DNA of 64,000 nucleotides from CAYRHN01 sp964424115 (GCA_964424115.1 CAYRHN010000010.1:1-64000), one strand, 5' to 3'. Counted from the first letter of the stretch, positions 16,202-24,779 are shown. Notes: generated by a model not told the origin, from the letters alone. Numbers and translations: made by a program.

Positions 16202-17047
16202 CTAGATGGTGATCAGCGCCACTGCCAGCAGGCAAATGGCCACGCCGATTGCCTGTCCGCGGCTAACCTTTTCCTTAAGCACCAGCGCTGCCAGTAGAAC
16301 GGTGAACATCGGGTAGAGCGAAGAAAGCACTGCCGCCACATCCAAACGGGTGTATTGCTTGGCCAGCAGGTAGAAAACATTTCCACCTGCGTCCAGCACA
16401 CCAGCCAGCCAACCTACCGGGTTATCCCGCCAGCCAGGCAGCGGCAGGTGGTTGACCCGCAGCAGCACCAGGGCGGTAGCCAACATCACACAACGGGTGA
16501 TGATCAGCGGGGTGAAGACCTTGTTGCCTTCCACCTGGCCGATCAGGATAAAGAATCCGCCAAAACCGATGCCGGCCAGGCAAGCCAGGAGAAATCCGCT
16601 CCGCGAGGAGGCGTTTTTGTCCTCGAGCGTGCGCGAAACCAACCAGATGCCCGCGAAAGCCAACAGGAAACCTGCCAGGCGCGAGATCGATGGGATCCCC
16701 GTGCTGAGTATGCCGTAGATCACCGGCAGCACCGCCCCAACCACCGCGGAGATGGGCGCCACAACCGCTGCGCTGCCGATCGCCAGCCCGCGGTAAAGGG
16801 CGGCTAATCCCAACGCGCCGGAAATACCCGCCGCTACAGCCCACAGCAGCCCAGTTAAGCCGGGAAAGACCTCGCCAGTGAGTACGGCAAGCAGGATCAT
16901 CACCCCCAGCCCGGAGAGGGAAGCATAAATTAATACCTGAAAAGAAGGTTGGCGGCGCGAGGCCAATCCGCCGCAAAAATCACCGCTGCCCCACACCCCG
17001 GCTGACACCAGCGCAAAGAAGATCCCTACAAGATTTTCAGGTGGCAT
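16202..17047 (-). CDS. EamA/DMT-family transporter
   Basis: Ten-helix transporter of 281 residues with two EamA repeats. The first begins ALVSAGVWGSGDFCGGLASR, and the ends of both repeats show the usual pattern: PVIYGILSTGIPSISRLAG and LAALVLKEKVSRGQAIG. The GSGDFCGG start is typical of the subgroup sometimes annotated as YicL/RarD-like permeases. It is upstream of the alpha-galactosidase gene on the same strand; whether it carries a sugar-related compound is not shown. No clear ribosome site precedes the ATG at 17047, so the start may be slightly different. Confidence 0.88.
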   Translation of the reverse strand: MPPENLVGIFFALVSAGVWGSGDFCGGLASRRQPSFQVLIYASLSGLGVMILLAVLTGEVFPGLTGLLWAVAAGISGALGLAALYRGLAIGSAAVVAPISAVVGAVLPVIYGILSTGIPSISRLAGFLLAFAGIWLVSRTLEDKNASSRSGFLLACLAGIGFGGFFILIGQVEGNKVFTPLIITRCVMLATALVLLRVNHLPLPGWRDNPVGWLAGVLDAGGNVFYLLAKQYTRLDVAAVLSSLYPMFTVLLAALVLKEKVSRGQAIGVAICLLAVALITI

Positions 17048-17152
17048 GCTGTTTCTAATCAGATCCTTAGTGAAAAGATTATCGTCATTTTACCTTAGGT
17101 GCTATAATTTAAGTTGCACTTAGCTGTCTAACAAGTGAAGTCTGGAGGTAGT

Positions 17153-17728
17153 ATGTGGGTTAAGATCATCAGAAAATTACTCTTCCTGTTCCTGTTAGGA
17201 TTCAGCCTGACGGCCTGTGGGGGCAATTCTTCGAATTCGACTTCCAATGAGCTTAAGACCGGGACGATCAGTGGAAAAATAACTGGTAAAAACGGGCTGG
17301 TAACCGGGGCTTATGTGCAGTTAAGTTCGATAGATGGAGAAGATTGCGCGGCTGCCAACGATAAATCGATCACAAATATTGAAGATGTGCAAACCCAGGC
17401 CGATATTGACCGTCTAAAGAATTGCCGCCGGCAATTTGGCGATCGGATCCAGACTGACGAAAAGGGCAGCTATAAATTTGAGAACGTTCCAGCCGGGAAA
17501 TACACGATTTGGATCCATTGGGATCAACGCGATATCCCTTCGATAAAACTGGCAACTGTTCCATCAACGGGTTTCTTTTTCACCACCCTGGCAGCGGTAA
17601 AAGTGGGAAATGCCCGCCTGGATGTGGGTATGCACGAGGAGACCCTGGGATTGTATGAGATCGATGTCAATATTCCCACCTTTACCTTCACTGCTGAAGA
17701 GCCTCTGAAGGTTAATTTCAAATGGTAA
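17153..17728 (+). CDS. Lipoprotein with prealbumin/SpaA-like beta domain
   Basis: Exported lipoprotein of 191 residues. The signal peptide ends in LGFSLTAC with a good lipobox, followed by a short Ser/Asn linker. The mature part starts GTISGKITGKNGLVTGAYV and later shows GSYKFENVPAGKYTIWIHW, the hallmark of carboxypeptidase-regulatory/SpaA-type beta-sandwich modules, which serve as surface scaffolds. Two cysteines near 65 and 88 frame a helical insert. Start chosen at 17153 because GGAGGT lies 3 bases before it; a TATAAT box is at 17103-17108. The next gene starts 14 bases after its stop, so they are likely co-transcribed. Confidence 0.85.
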   Translation: MWVKIIRKLLFLFLLGFSLTACGGNSSNSTSNELKTGTISGKITGKNGLVTGAYVQLSSIDGEDCAAANDKSITNIEDVQTQADIDRLKNCRRQFGDRIQTDEKGSYKFENVPAGKYTIWIHWDQRDIPSIKLATVPSTGFFFTTLAAVKVGNARLDVGMHEETLGLYEIDVNIPTFTFTAEEPLKVNFKW

Positions 17729-17742
17729 AAAGGAGAAAAATT

Positions 17743-18666
17743 ATGGCGACAAAAAAGACACTCAGCAAGAAACCGGCAGTGAAAAAGGCACCGGCGGCAA
17801 GAAAACCCGCAGTAAAGAAAATGGATATGGCCACGCTTTTCGGTACGGTGGCCAAGAATCTGGAGGCAAAGCGTGAGGAGTTGAACGCCGCCGACACGAT
17901 CAACCATGATCATGGCGACAATATGGTGCGAAATTTCCAGACGATCGCCGATTCCCTGGCGGCCAAGCGTAAAAGTTCAGATTCTACCGCCCTGGCTTAC
18001 GCTTCCAAGCAGCTGTCTGTAAATTCTACCAGCGGCTCGGGGAAGCAATATGCCGATAACCTTTCCCGCGCTGCAGTTCAGTTCAAAGGCCAGAAAATCA
18101 ATTTGCAGAATATCCTACAGCTCTTGATGACTCTGATCGGCGGCAGTCAGGCGGGGGAAAAGGCTGGTGATGCCGGCGGCGCGGGCGATCTGCTCGGTTC
18201 TCTGCTGGGCGGATTGGGCGGCGGTGGCGGTTCCTCTTCCGGCGGCGGCGCAGGCGACCTGCTTGGCTCGCTGTTGGGCGGGTTGGGCGGCGGCGGCTCC
18301 TCTTCCGGCGGCGGCGCAGGCGACCTGCTCGGACAGCTATTGGGCGGATTGGGCGGCGGTGGCGGTTCCTCCTCCTCTGGCGGTGGCGCAGGCGATCTGC
18401 TTGGCTCGCTGTTGGGCGGATTGGGCGGCGGCGGCTCCTCTTCCGGCGGCGGCGCAGGCGACCTGCTCGGACAGCTATTGGGCGGATTGGGCGGCGGTGG
18501 GAAAAGCTCCTCGGCCGGCGGTCCGGATCTGTCGAATGCTGGACAGCAGTTAGTCCAATCGCTGCTTTCCGGAAATAGCATGGGCGATTCTGCTCACCGC
18601 CAGCAATCCACGCAGACTGTGGTGGAATCCTTCCTGCAAGGCATCGGGTCCCTGCTGGGAGGATGA
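17743..18666 (+). CDS. DhaL-like degenerate domain with Gly-rich repeat insert
   Basis: A 307-residue protein with three parts. Residues 1-27 are Lys/Ala/Pro-rich and basic. Residues about 30-130 resemble the first half of a DAK2/DhaL domain: LNAADTINHDHGDNMVRNF corresponds to the family pattern LxxxDxxxGDxDHGxNMxRGF, and STSGSGKQYADNLSRAA to the GGASGPLFGTFFxRAA loop. One of three metal-binding Asp is Asn and one residue is missing, so kinase activity is doubtful. Residues about 146-260 are five copies of a 22-24-residue unit GAGDLLGxLLGGLGGGG plus Ser. The C-terminus, MGDSAHRQQSTQTVVESFLQ, recalls the last DhaL helix. The similarity is by eye. AAAAGGAGA precedes the ATG at 17743. It follows the lipoprotein gene by 14 bases. 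Confidence 0.7.
   Translation: MATKKTLSKKPAVKKAPAARKPAVKKMDMATLFGTVAKNLEAKREELNAADTINHDHGDNMVRNFQTIADSLAAKRKSSDSTALAYASKQLSVNSTSGSGKQYADNLSRAAVQFKGQKINLQNILQLLMTLIGGSQAGEKAGDAGGAGDLLGSLLGGLGGGGGSSSGGGAGDLLGSLLGGLGGGGSSSGGGAGDLLGQLLGGLGGGGGSSSSGGGAGDLLGSLLGGLGGGGSSSGGGAGDLLGQLLGGLGGGGKSSSAGGPDLSNAGQQLVQSLLSGNSMGDSAHRQQSTQTVVESFLQGIGSLLGG
18178..18522 (+). repeat. Five in-frame repeats of 66-72 bp
   Basis: Tandem coding repeats giving units of 23, 22, 24, 22 and 24 residues. The variable residue after DLLG alternates Ser, Ser, Gln, Ser, Gln, so units 2-3 and 4-5 form a higher-order duplication. All differences keep the frame. The runs of Gly codons make the region prone to slippage and to assembly error. 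Confidence 0.85.
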
Positions 18667-18684
18667 TCCTTGCGATAGTTGAAT

Positions 18685-18721
18685 AAAAAAACTCGCCGGT
18701 CATTTTCCGGCGAGTTTTTTT
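18685..18721. terminator. Bidirectional intrinsic terminator
   Basis: An 8-bp GC stem CTCGCCGG/CCGGCGAG (18692-18699 with 18707-18714), flanked by seven A on the left and seven T on the right. It can end transcripts of the repeat-protein gene (plus) and of the convergent cytochrome gene (minus). Confidence 0.88.
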
Positions 18722-18732
18722 ATTCGTAAGGA

Positions 18733-19128
18733 TCAATTATCTTTCGCGCCCTGGTTAATCCAGTCCACAATCGTTTGTATATCGGCGCTGCTCAACTTGC
18801 CGCCTGGGGGCATCCTTCCACTCTGGATCTCCCGCACAATTCGGCTGCTGTCGGCATTCCCGGTCACAATTGCCCTGCCTGCGGTGACGTTTGCATAGGT
18901 ATCCAGTGCTATCCCTTCGGTAGCATTCCCTGAGGCATGGCAGCCAGTGCAGTTGGCAGTGAAGATGGGCAGCACATCTTTGGAGAAACTTACTTCTGTG
19001 CCGCTGCTGGTGGCGTTGGAGGAGGTAGTGTCAGACGAACTGCTGTTCCCTGAACAGGCGGAGAGGATCAGCGCAACCAGAAGGATCGATACGATCCAAA
19101 GGACCTTGGTGGACAAAAATCTTTTCAT
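18733..19128 (-). CDS. Lipid-anchored c-type cytochrome
   Basis: Mono-haem cytochrome c of 131 residues. The signal peptide ends LVALILSAC (lipobox), then a Ser/Thr/Asn linker of about 20 residues tethers the haem domain outside the membrane. The haem site is NCTGCH and the likely distal ligand is the Met in SGRMPPGG, the pattern of planctomycete-type cytochrome C domains. It would move electrons at the cell surface. AAGGAGAATCTCAA precedes the ATG. The haem domain from FSKDVLPIF to the end is nearly identical to that of the next upstream gene product (19173-19967), in protein and DNA, so one arose from the other. Confidence 0.92.
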   Translation of the reverse strand: MKRFLSTKVLWIVSILLVALILSACSGNSSSSDTTSSNATSSGTEVSFSKDVLPIFTANCTGCHASGNATEGIALDTYANVTAGRAIVTGNADSSRIVREIQSGRMPPGGKLSSADIQTIVDWINQGAKDN

Positions 19129-19172
19129 TTGAGATTCTCCTTATAGATCATGGAATGAAGCCAGCGCTCCAA

Positions 19173-19967
19173 TTAGTTATCCAATGCGCCCTGATTGATC
19201 CAGTCCACAATCTTCTGAATATCGGCGCTGCTCAACTTGCCGCCTGGAGGCATTCTACCGCTCTGGATCTCGCGCACGACCCGGCTTCGATCGGCGTTTC
19301 CGGCTACAATTGCCCTGCCTGCGGTGACATTTGCGTAGGTATCCAACGCGATCCCATTGGTAGCATTTGCGGATGAATGGCAGCCGGTGCAGTTGGAGGT
19401 GAAAATGGGCAGGACATCACCAGAAAAGCTGACTGTTGCGATTGTAGCACCGGACGTATTTGGCAAGGGAGTGGCTGCTGCGGCAACATCCGTCGCATTA
19501 GGTGTGACCGAAGTCAGGTTGCTTCCTGAAAATCCATAGACGATCACTCCGCCGAGAAAACCTAAAACGAGGGCTATTGCAAAAATAACGCCGTAAACCG
19601 TGATGTACCACCCTTTGACATTCTTACGGTCGAAGAGATCGGGCTTGCGCCAGCGCAGGTAAACGATCCCGGCGCTGAGGATGAACATGAGCATCCCTAA
19701 CGCAATCTTCCATCCGTGATTAGGCGCAGCATCTGCCCAGCGGGTTTCGTTATCAATGATACCGGTGGCAGATGCAGCAATCACACTGATCGCGGTCAAG
19801 AACTGGTTGAAGTAAGCAGCTTTTTCAAAGGCCGGGTTCTTTTTCCACCAGGCGATCAAAATGAAAAGGAATCCTGCTCCGCTGAGGGCAATGGGAAAAT
19901 GGACCACCATCGCATGAATGGGATGCAAGTGAAGGATGGTATTGATGAGATCACTGAAAAAATTCAT
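19173..19967 (-). CDS. DUF2231 membrane protein fused to cytochrome c domain
   Basis: A 264-residue fusion. The N-terminal half matches DUF2231: LHPIHAMVVHFPIALSGAGF with two or more His inside helix 1, then three further membrane helices. After a Thr/Ala linker comes a cytochrome c domain with NCTGCH and SGRMPPGG. His residues in the membrane part could bind a haem b or be a quinone-side site, which would make the protein a small membrane-to-surface electron conduit; that is inference. GGAGGAGCC precedes the ATG. It is the first gene of a leftward pair with the lipid-anchored cytochrome (44-base gap). Confidence 0.9.
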   Translation of the reverse strand: MNFFSDLINTILHLHPIHAMVVHFPIALSGAGFLFILIAWWKKNPAFEKAAYFNQFLTAISVIAASATGIIDNETRWADAAPNHGWKIALGMLMFILSAGIVYLRWRKPDLFDRKNVKGWYITVYGVIFAIALVLGFLGGVIVYGFSGSNLTSVTPNATDVAAAATPLPNTSGATIATVSFSGDVLPIFTSNCTGCHSSANATNGIALDTYANVTAGRAIVAGNADRSRVVREIQSGRMPPGGKLSSADIQKIVDWINQGALDN

Positions 19968-20089
19968 GGCTCCTCCGCAAAAAACTTAAGATTGAAAAAT
20001 TGGATAGGATTTGTCTCAAATATTATAAATCGGATTTTGCGCTATAATCATAATTCTAACGATTCTTATCGATTTATTATGAGGTGCTT

Positions 20090-20869
20090 ATGCGGAATGA
20101 AGAAGGGTTAGCTTTTCACTTACACATCAAAGAAGGGGATGTCGGCCGTTATGTGCTGCTGCCCGGCGATCCAGCCCGCTGCGAAAAGATCGCGGCTTAC
20201 TTTGACCAACCTCATTTTGTGTCCCAAAACCGGGAGTATGTTACCTGGACAGGCACGCTGCTTGGCGAAAAGGTCTCAGTCGTTTCCACAGGCATTGGCT
20301 GCCCGTCAACCGCCATTGCTGTGGAGGAGCTGATCGATGTTGGCGCCGATACCTTTATCCGTGTCGGCAGTTCAGGAGCGATCCAACCGGGGGCGCGCAA
20401 GGGAGATGTGGCGATCGTCACGGCAGCCATCCGCGACGAGGGTACCACTTCCCATTACCTGCCGCTCGAGTTTCCCGCTGTGGCCGATCTGGATGTGGTC
20501 TCTGCCTTGCGCGAGGCGGCGCGTAAGCTGGGCCTGCGCCATCACGTGGGGATCGCCCAATCCAAAGATTCCTTCTATGGAGAAGTGGAACGCACGCGCA
20601 TGCCGATGGCAGCCCGCCTGGAAGAACGCTGGCAGGCCTGGGTGGCGGGTGGAGCGATTTGCTCGGAGATGGAAGCGTCCGCTCTCTTTATTCTTTCATC
20701 GATCTATCGCAAGCGCGCCGGTGGCTGTATGTTGATCATCAATGATGCAGATTTGGGAGAATTATCGCAGGAAGATGACGCAAAGCACATGGCCGAATTC
20801 GACCCGGAACGCGTCATTCGGGTAGCGGTAGAAGGCCTGCGCATCTTGATCGCTCAAGACCGAAAATAA
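20090..20869 (+). CDS. udp: Uridine/nucleoside phosphorylase
   Basis: Purine/uridine phosphorylase family protein (PNP_UDP_1), 259 residues, cleaving a nucleoside with phosphate to base and ribose-1-phosphate. The N-terminus has YVLLPGDPARCEKIA, then VVSTGIGCPSTAIAVEEL, FIRVGSSGAIQPG (phosphate site) and the ribose/base region GAICSEMEASALF. The Asp in the final INDADLG segment is at the usual position. Uridine phosphorylase is the best guess because of the GCPS and EMEAS motifs. Start at ATG 20090 with GAGG 5 bases before it; a TATAAT box is at 20043-20048. A strong terminator follows. Confidence 0.92.
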   Translation: MRNEEGLAFHLHIKEGDVGRYVLLPGDPARCEKIAAYFDQPHFVSQNREYVTWTGTLLGEKVSVVSTGIGCPSTAIAVEELIDVGADTFIRVGSSGAIQPGARKGDVAIVTAAIRDEGTTSHYLPLEFPAVADLDVVSALREAARKLGLRHHVGIAQSKDSFYGEVERTRMPMAARLEERWQAWVAGGAICSEMEASALFILSSIYRKRAGGCMLIINDADLGELSQEDDAKHMAEFDPERVIRVAVEGLRILIAQDRK

Positions 20870-20966
20870 CATATAATTTCTAAGGTTCCGCTGGTTGTTT
20901 TTTTATTGCTTTGCCGCAGGTAAGTATGGCAGGCAGCAGCAGGGATCAGTGCATCAATGCATTTTC

Positions 20967-20996
20967 CCGGTATCCGAATGGATGCCGGTTTTTTTT
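20967..20996 (+). terminator. Intrinsic terminator of udp
   Basis: A 9-bp stem CCGGTATCC/GGATGCCGG with one G-T pair, a GAAT loop and a run of eight T. It lies about 100 bases after the stop of the nucleoside phosphorylase gene. Confidence 0.85.
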
Positions 20997-21082
20997 ACCT
21001 GCGCAAGGGCGTGGACATTGGCCACAGGGGCTTTTTGACCTTGCTTTATAAAAACTACTTTAGGATGTTTCCTCCGCCAGGA

Positions 21083-21451
21083 TCAAGCCTCTTCGGAGGC
21101 TTCTTCAGCCTCAGCTTCTTTTTCTTCGATCCTCGCTTGGATATTCTTGATCATCTCTTTGAACTGCGGCTCATATTTGTCGCTCATCAATCCCGCGGCC
21201 AATCCGCCGCCGACCATTGCCCAAAACCAGTGCGGTTTGAGGATGATCCCGGCCAGTATGGCAGGAATTACATTGCTGATAAAAGGTTGTACAGCAATGG
21301 TGGTATCTTTGGTTTCCTCGTCATAATGACTGACCTGAACTTTGGGAGCGGTTTGCGTCATTTTAGCTCGAATCTGGTCGCCAATCACGTTTCCAATGAT
21401 GGCGCCAAAGAAAATGCCGATCACGTTTCCTATTAAGCGTAAGAGTTTCAT
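21083..21451 (-). CDS. Small membrane protein with acidic coiled-coil tail
   Basis: A 122-residue protein I cannot assign to a family. It has two hydrophobic stretches: a Gly-rich N-terminal helix (GNVIGIFFGAIIGNVIGD) and a second at about 60-92 with the motif WAMVGGGLAAGL. The last 30 residues are a charged helix, EEKEAEAEEASEEA, likely a short coiled coil. Glycine-zipper helices of this kind occur in membrane-associated small proteins. The start at 21451 follows AGGTGGAGGT. It is convergent with the udp terminator and divergent from the lipoprotein at 21809. Confidence 0.75.
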   Translation of the reverse strand: MKLLRLIGNVIGIFFGAIIGNVIGDQIRAKMTQTAPKVQVSHYDEETKDTTIAVQPFISNVIPAILAGIILKPHWFWAMVGGGLAAGLMSDKYEPQFKEMIKNIQARIEEKEAEAEEASEEA

Positions 21452-21808
21452 GGGTACCTCCACCTGTTAATTATATTACTTTCTCTTATCCTTCTCACAG
21501 CTTTTTTTATAGTATTTCTTAACTAAGCGCCATAGAATATGGATTGTAGAACCTTGAACAAACCGGAAACAATTCAAAGTTTCTCTCCTCCAAGTGGTTT
21601 GATGGGTAGGGTGGGGCGGGCTGGTAACCCGCTCCATCTGTTTTTAACCGCCTTGTTTTCTTGAGTTTTCCTAAATAAAATCTTAATCAATTTCTCAGGT
21701 TATCCTTACGCGTTTATTGTCTATTTCTTAGCCGAGAAGCTTAGAATGAGATTGATCTGGAAAACGAACGCATTACTCCATTTCAATCATCTTCAATCTG
21801 AGGACAAT
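21452..21808. other. Intergenic region, 357 bp
   Basis: No gene is visible. It holds a hairpin at 21613-21635 (GGGGCGGG with CCCGCTCC, 7-base loop) followed four bases later by TTTTT at 21640-21645, which could be a weak plus-strand terminator although no plus-strand gene ends nearby. The rest is AT-rich and probably carries the promoters of the divergent small membrane protein and the lipoprotein gene. Confidence 0.5.
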
Positions 21809-23335
21809 ATGAAAATTAAATCAACGCTTTCTTTTCTGTTTGTGATCGCCATCCTGACGGTTTTTTTGGTGGGGTGCGGCATTGTGGGGGTGACGCCGAT
21901 TGCCACGTCTACCGCCGAGGCGACAGCCACCAGCTCATCTGCCGCATCGACACCGGCAGCGGTTACCAATTCTGATGGAAGTCAGCCAATGGGCACGCCA
22001 CCTTCCAATCCGGGTGGCGTTCCTCCGCAAGGCACTGCACCTGCGGGCAGCCCCGGCGCCAACCCGGGTGGAATGCCTCCTCAGGGCGGCAATATGCCCG
22101 GCGGAACCAACGACAGCTCGTCTTATAATTTCTCAGGAGCGTATACCGTGGACGGTACGACCGCGAGCCAGAGCGGGCAATCTTATACGGCTGCCAACGC
22201 AGATGAATCAGCTGTTTATGTGATCCATTCCGGTAACCTGACCTTGGTGAATGCGACGATCACAACCAGCAGCGTTTCATCCTCCTCGGATGCCAGTTCA
22301 TTTTATGGTTTGAATGCGGGTGTTTTGGCCGCTTCGGGTGGGGTGATCGACATTTCCAACAGCACGGTCACCACAACCGGCGACGGTGCCAATGGCGTGT
22401 TTGCCAGCGGGGATGGCAGCCAGGTGACGATCTCCAACACCACAATCAACTGCACCGGGCAGTATGCGCATGCGGTGATGGCGACGCTGGGAGGTAAATT
22501 GTTGGTAACTAATGTGGATATGACCACTGCTGGGGGAAGCTCGGGCGCTATTGCTACCGACCGGGGCAGCGGTACGATCGATGTGACCGGTGGTACGATC
22601 CTTACCACCGGCCCCAATTCCCCCGGAATTTATTCGACCGGACAGATCACGGTTAATGATGCAAACATCACCGCCAGCGGTTCCGAAGCAGCCGTGATCG
22701 AAGGAGGTAATACGATCAACTTAAAAGGCACTCTGCTCACTTCAACTTTTGAGAATAAGTGGGGCGTGATGATCTATCAGAGCATGTCGGGGGATGCAGA
22801 AGGCACGCAAGGCACTTTCACCATGGAGGGCGGCGCGTTATCTTACACCTCCACGACCGGCCCGCTCTTCTATGTCAATAATTCGACCGCGATCATCACT
22901 CTTAAGAGCGTTGATATTTCGGTCGGTTCGGGCGTATTGGTCAACGCGGCAGCCGGCAACTGGGGAACCAGCGGCGCAAATGGTGGAACGGTGATCCTGA
23001 CCGCCGAGGGTCAGGAATTGAGCGGGAACCTGACCGCCGATGAGATCAGCTCGATCACGTTCATTTTGAAGAACGGCTCTGCCTGGAGTGGCGCAATCAA
23101 TTCCGCCAAAACGGCCAAATCGATCAGTCTGACCTTGGATGCGAGCAGCACCTGGAATGTGACCGCAGACTCGTACCTGACCACCTTTAGCGACGATGCC
23201 GGCATCTCCGGTGCCACCATCACAAATATCACAGGCAACGGACATACGGTTTTCTACGATGCCAGCGCCAGCCCATCACTGGGCGGCAAGACGTTCACTT
23301 TGCAAGGTGGGGGCACGCTTCAACCAGCCAACTAG
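21809..23335 (+). CDS. Beta-helical surface lipoprotein
   Basis: A lipoprotein of 508 residues. The signal peptide ends VFLVGC, followed by an Ala/Ser/Thr linker and a Pro/Gly-rich spacer (GGMPPQGGNMPGG). From about 115 the sequence is a right-handed beta-helix with short Thr/Ser/Asn/Val coils, opening YNFSGAYTVDGTTASQSG and continuing with units like LTLVNATITTSS and IDISNSTVTTTGDG. Similar helices are found in large adhesins and polysaccharide-binding surface proteins; binding rather than catalysis is the likelier role, by inference. I start at 21809 because GAGGAC precedes this ATG and the signal peptide begins there. A terminator follows at 23363. Confidence 0.8.
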   Translation: MKIKSTLSFLFVIAILTVFLVGCGIVGVTPIATSTAEATATSSSAASTPAAVTNSDGSQPMGTPPSNPGGVPPQGTAPAGSPGANPGGMPPQGGNMPGGTNDSSSYNFSGAYTVDGTTASQSGQSYTAANADESAVYVIHSGNLTLVNATITTSSVSSSSDASSFYGLNAGVLAASGGVIDISNSTVTTTGDGANGVFASGDGSQVTISNTTINCTGQYAHAVMATLGGKLLVTNVDMTTAGGSSGAIATDRGSGTIDVTGGTILTTGPNSPGIYSTGQITVNDANITASGSEAAVIEGGNTINLKGTLLTSTFENKWGVMIYQSMSGDAEGTQGTFTMEGGALSYTSTTGPLFYVNNSTAIITLKSVDISVGSGVLVNAAAGNWGTSGANGGTVILTAEGQELSGNLTADEISSITFILKNGSAWSGAINSAKTAKSISLTLDASSTWNVTADSYLTTFSDDAGISGATITNITGNGHTVFYDASASPSLGGKTFTLQGGGTLQPAN

Positions 23336-23362
23336 CTTCCTATTGGGAATGGGATGGAAAAA

Positions 23363-23390
23363 CCAGAGGCGGGTGAAAACCCGCCTCTGG
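23363..23390. terminator. Hairpin between convergent genes
   Basis: A perfect 11-bp stem CCAGAGGCGGG/CCCGCCTCTGG with a 6-base loop. On the minus strand it is followed by TTTTT, so it best serves the MFS gene ending at 23417; on the plus strand it lies 28 bases after the beta-helix gene and has a weaker T tract. Confidence 0.8.
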
Positions 23391-23416
23391 CGATTCTTTG
23401 ATTTATGAGCAGCTTT

Positions 23417-24655
23417 TCAAGGGAGCGTGTTTTCTGTGTTCTCTTCCATCATCTTGCGGGTCTCGCCGATGGGTTGGGTCGCCAGGAAGTAAAGCCCAAA
23501 AAGGGCAGCAAAGAATACAAACAGACAAACTGGGATCACTTCCAGCGAGATATGCCGGGCCAGCACGCCGACCAGGCCGGGAACCAGGGCCGCGCCCAGG
23601 CCGCCTGCTCCAATTTGCATGCCGATCGTATTGGCTGCGAACTTATGCCCCACTCGTTGGCTGGTGCCGGATACCATGCCTGGAAAGATCGGCGCAATGG
23701 CAAAACCGGTCAGCGCCACCCCGATCAGAGTCACCGCGTCGGATGGGTTCCACCAGATCAGCCCAGCGCCCAGAAGAGCCGCCAACAGGCTGCCCAGCAC
23801 CAATACCCTGACTCCGATCCGGCGGGTATATAACCCTGCCAAAATGCGCCCGATGGTGAAACTGCCCCAATAGCTGCCCGCTACGATACCGGCAACATTC
23901 GAGGGTATCCCGCGCGATTCGGTTAGCAATGTATATGCCCAACTTCCCAGAGAGACCTCTGCGCCAACATAAATGAAGAACAGGCTGACGCTCAGCCAGA
24001 CGCGTGGCTGGCGCAGGGTTTCGCGGATCGGGGTTTTGAAATCGGTCAGTTTGAGTTCAGCTTCGCTGGAGGTTTCCAGGTTTTCCTTCCACATGGGCAG
24101 GGTGAAGAGGAAGCAGGCCGCCAGCGCCAGCTGGAATACGCCCACCACCTCGTACCCCACGCGCCAGGAGGTAAATGCGTTGATCGCCGTAGTCATGATC
24201 AATGGTCCCAGGGTGACGCCAATCCCATAGCTGGCGTGCAGCCACTGCATCAATCCTTCGCCGAAATTGGCTGCTACGTAGGTATTCAACCCCGCATCAA
24301 TAGCCCCGGCGCCTAATCCAGCTACCACACCCAAAGCCACCATCATCCACCAGGTGGGAACCAGCGTATATCCGATCAATCCCACCCCGGTGACCGCGCA
24401 GCTGGCAGCCAGCACCCCTCCAATGCCCATGCGGTTGATCAAATAACCGCTGGAAAAGCTGGAGGTCAGGTATCCGGTCATACTGGCGATCAGGAGCATT
24501 CCCAGCGAATCCAACGGGATAGAGAAGCTGGTTCTAATGGAAGGCCAGCCCACCCCCAGCAAGCCGTCCGGCAGCCCCAGGGCAATAAAAGCAATAAATG
24601 CCAGCAAGACCAGACTGGTGCGGGTCGTGATTTTCTTCTTTTGGGTTAAGTCCAT
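23417..24655 (-). CDS. MFS transporter
   Basis: Major facilitator superfamily permease of 412 residues and about 12 transmembrane helices. The conserved loop motif between helices 2 and 3 is seen as SSGYLINRMGIGGVLAAS, and the second-half equivalent as ILAGLYTRRIGVRVLVLG. The start LLAFIAFIALGLPDGLLGVGWPSI and the GLGAGAIDAGLN helix resemble sugar/fucose-permease-like MFS proteins. Substrate and direction are not known. GAGGAATACT precedes the ATG. It seems to be a single-gene unit. Confidence 0.9.
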   Translation of the reverse strand: MDLTQKKKITTRTSLVLLAFIAFIALGLPDGLLGVGWPSIRTSFSIPLDSLGMLLIASMTGYLTSSFSSGYLINRMGIGGVLAASCAVTGVGLIGYTLVPTWWMMVALGVVAGLGAGAIDAGLNTYVAANFGEGLMQWLHASYGIGVTLGPLIMTTAINAFTSWRVGYEVVGVFQLALAACFLFTLPMWKENLETSSEAELKLTDFKTPIRETLRQPRVWLSVSLFFIYVGAEVSLGSWAYTLLTESRGIPSNVAGIVAGSYWGSFTIGRILAGLYTRRIGVRVLVLGSLLAALLGAGLIWWNPSDAVTLIGVALTGFAIAPIFPGMVSGTSQRVGHKFAANTIGMQIGAGGLGAALVPGLVGVLARHISLEVIPVCLFVFFAALFGLYFLATQPIGETRKMMEENTENTLP

Positions 24656-24779
24656 AGTATTCCTCGATTATTGGCCGTTGCTACCCACCCCGAATTTCAA
24701 CATCAAGGCATGCGAACAGGCACAATCCATTTCTGTAATGATTGCGGGAATTATACCTGTAAATTTCGTTTTCCGAGGT

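Noticed and set aside
18178..18522. Repeats at first considered as a CRISPR or minisatellite
   Set aside because: The units are in frame and code for Gly-rich peptide; no direct repeat-spacer pattern is seen.
20957..21436. A 159-codon plus-strand frame over the udp terminator and the small membrane protein
   Set aside because: It runs through the terminator at 20967 and is antisense to the 21083 gene, which has an AGGTGGAGGT site; Phe/Leu-rich composition is a shadow of a coiled-coil reading.
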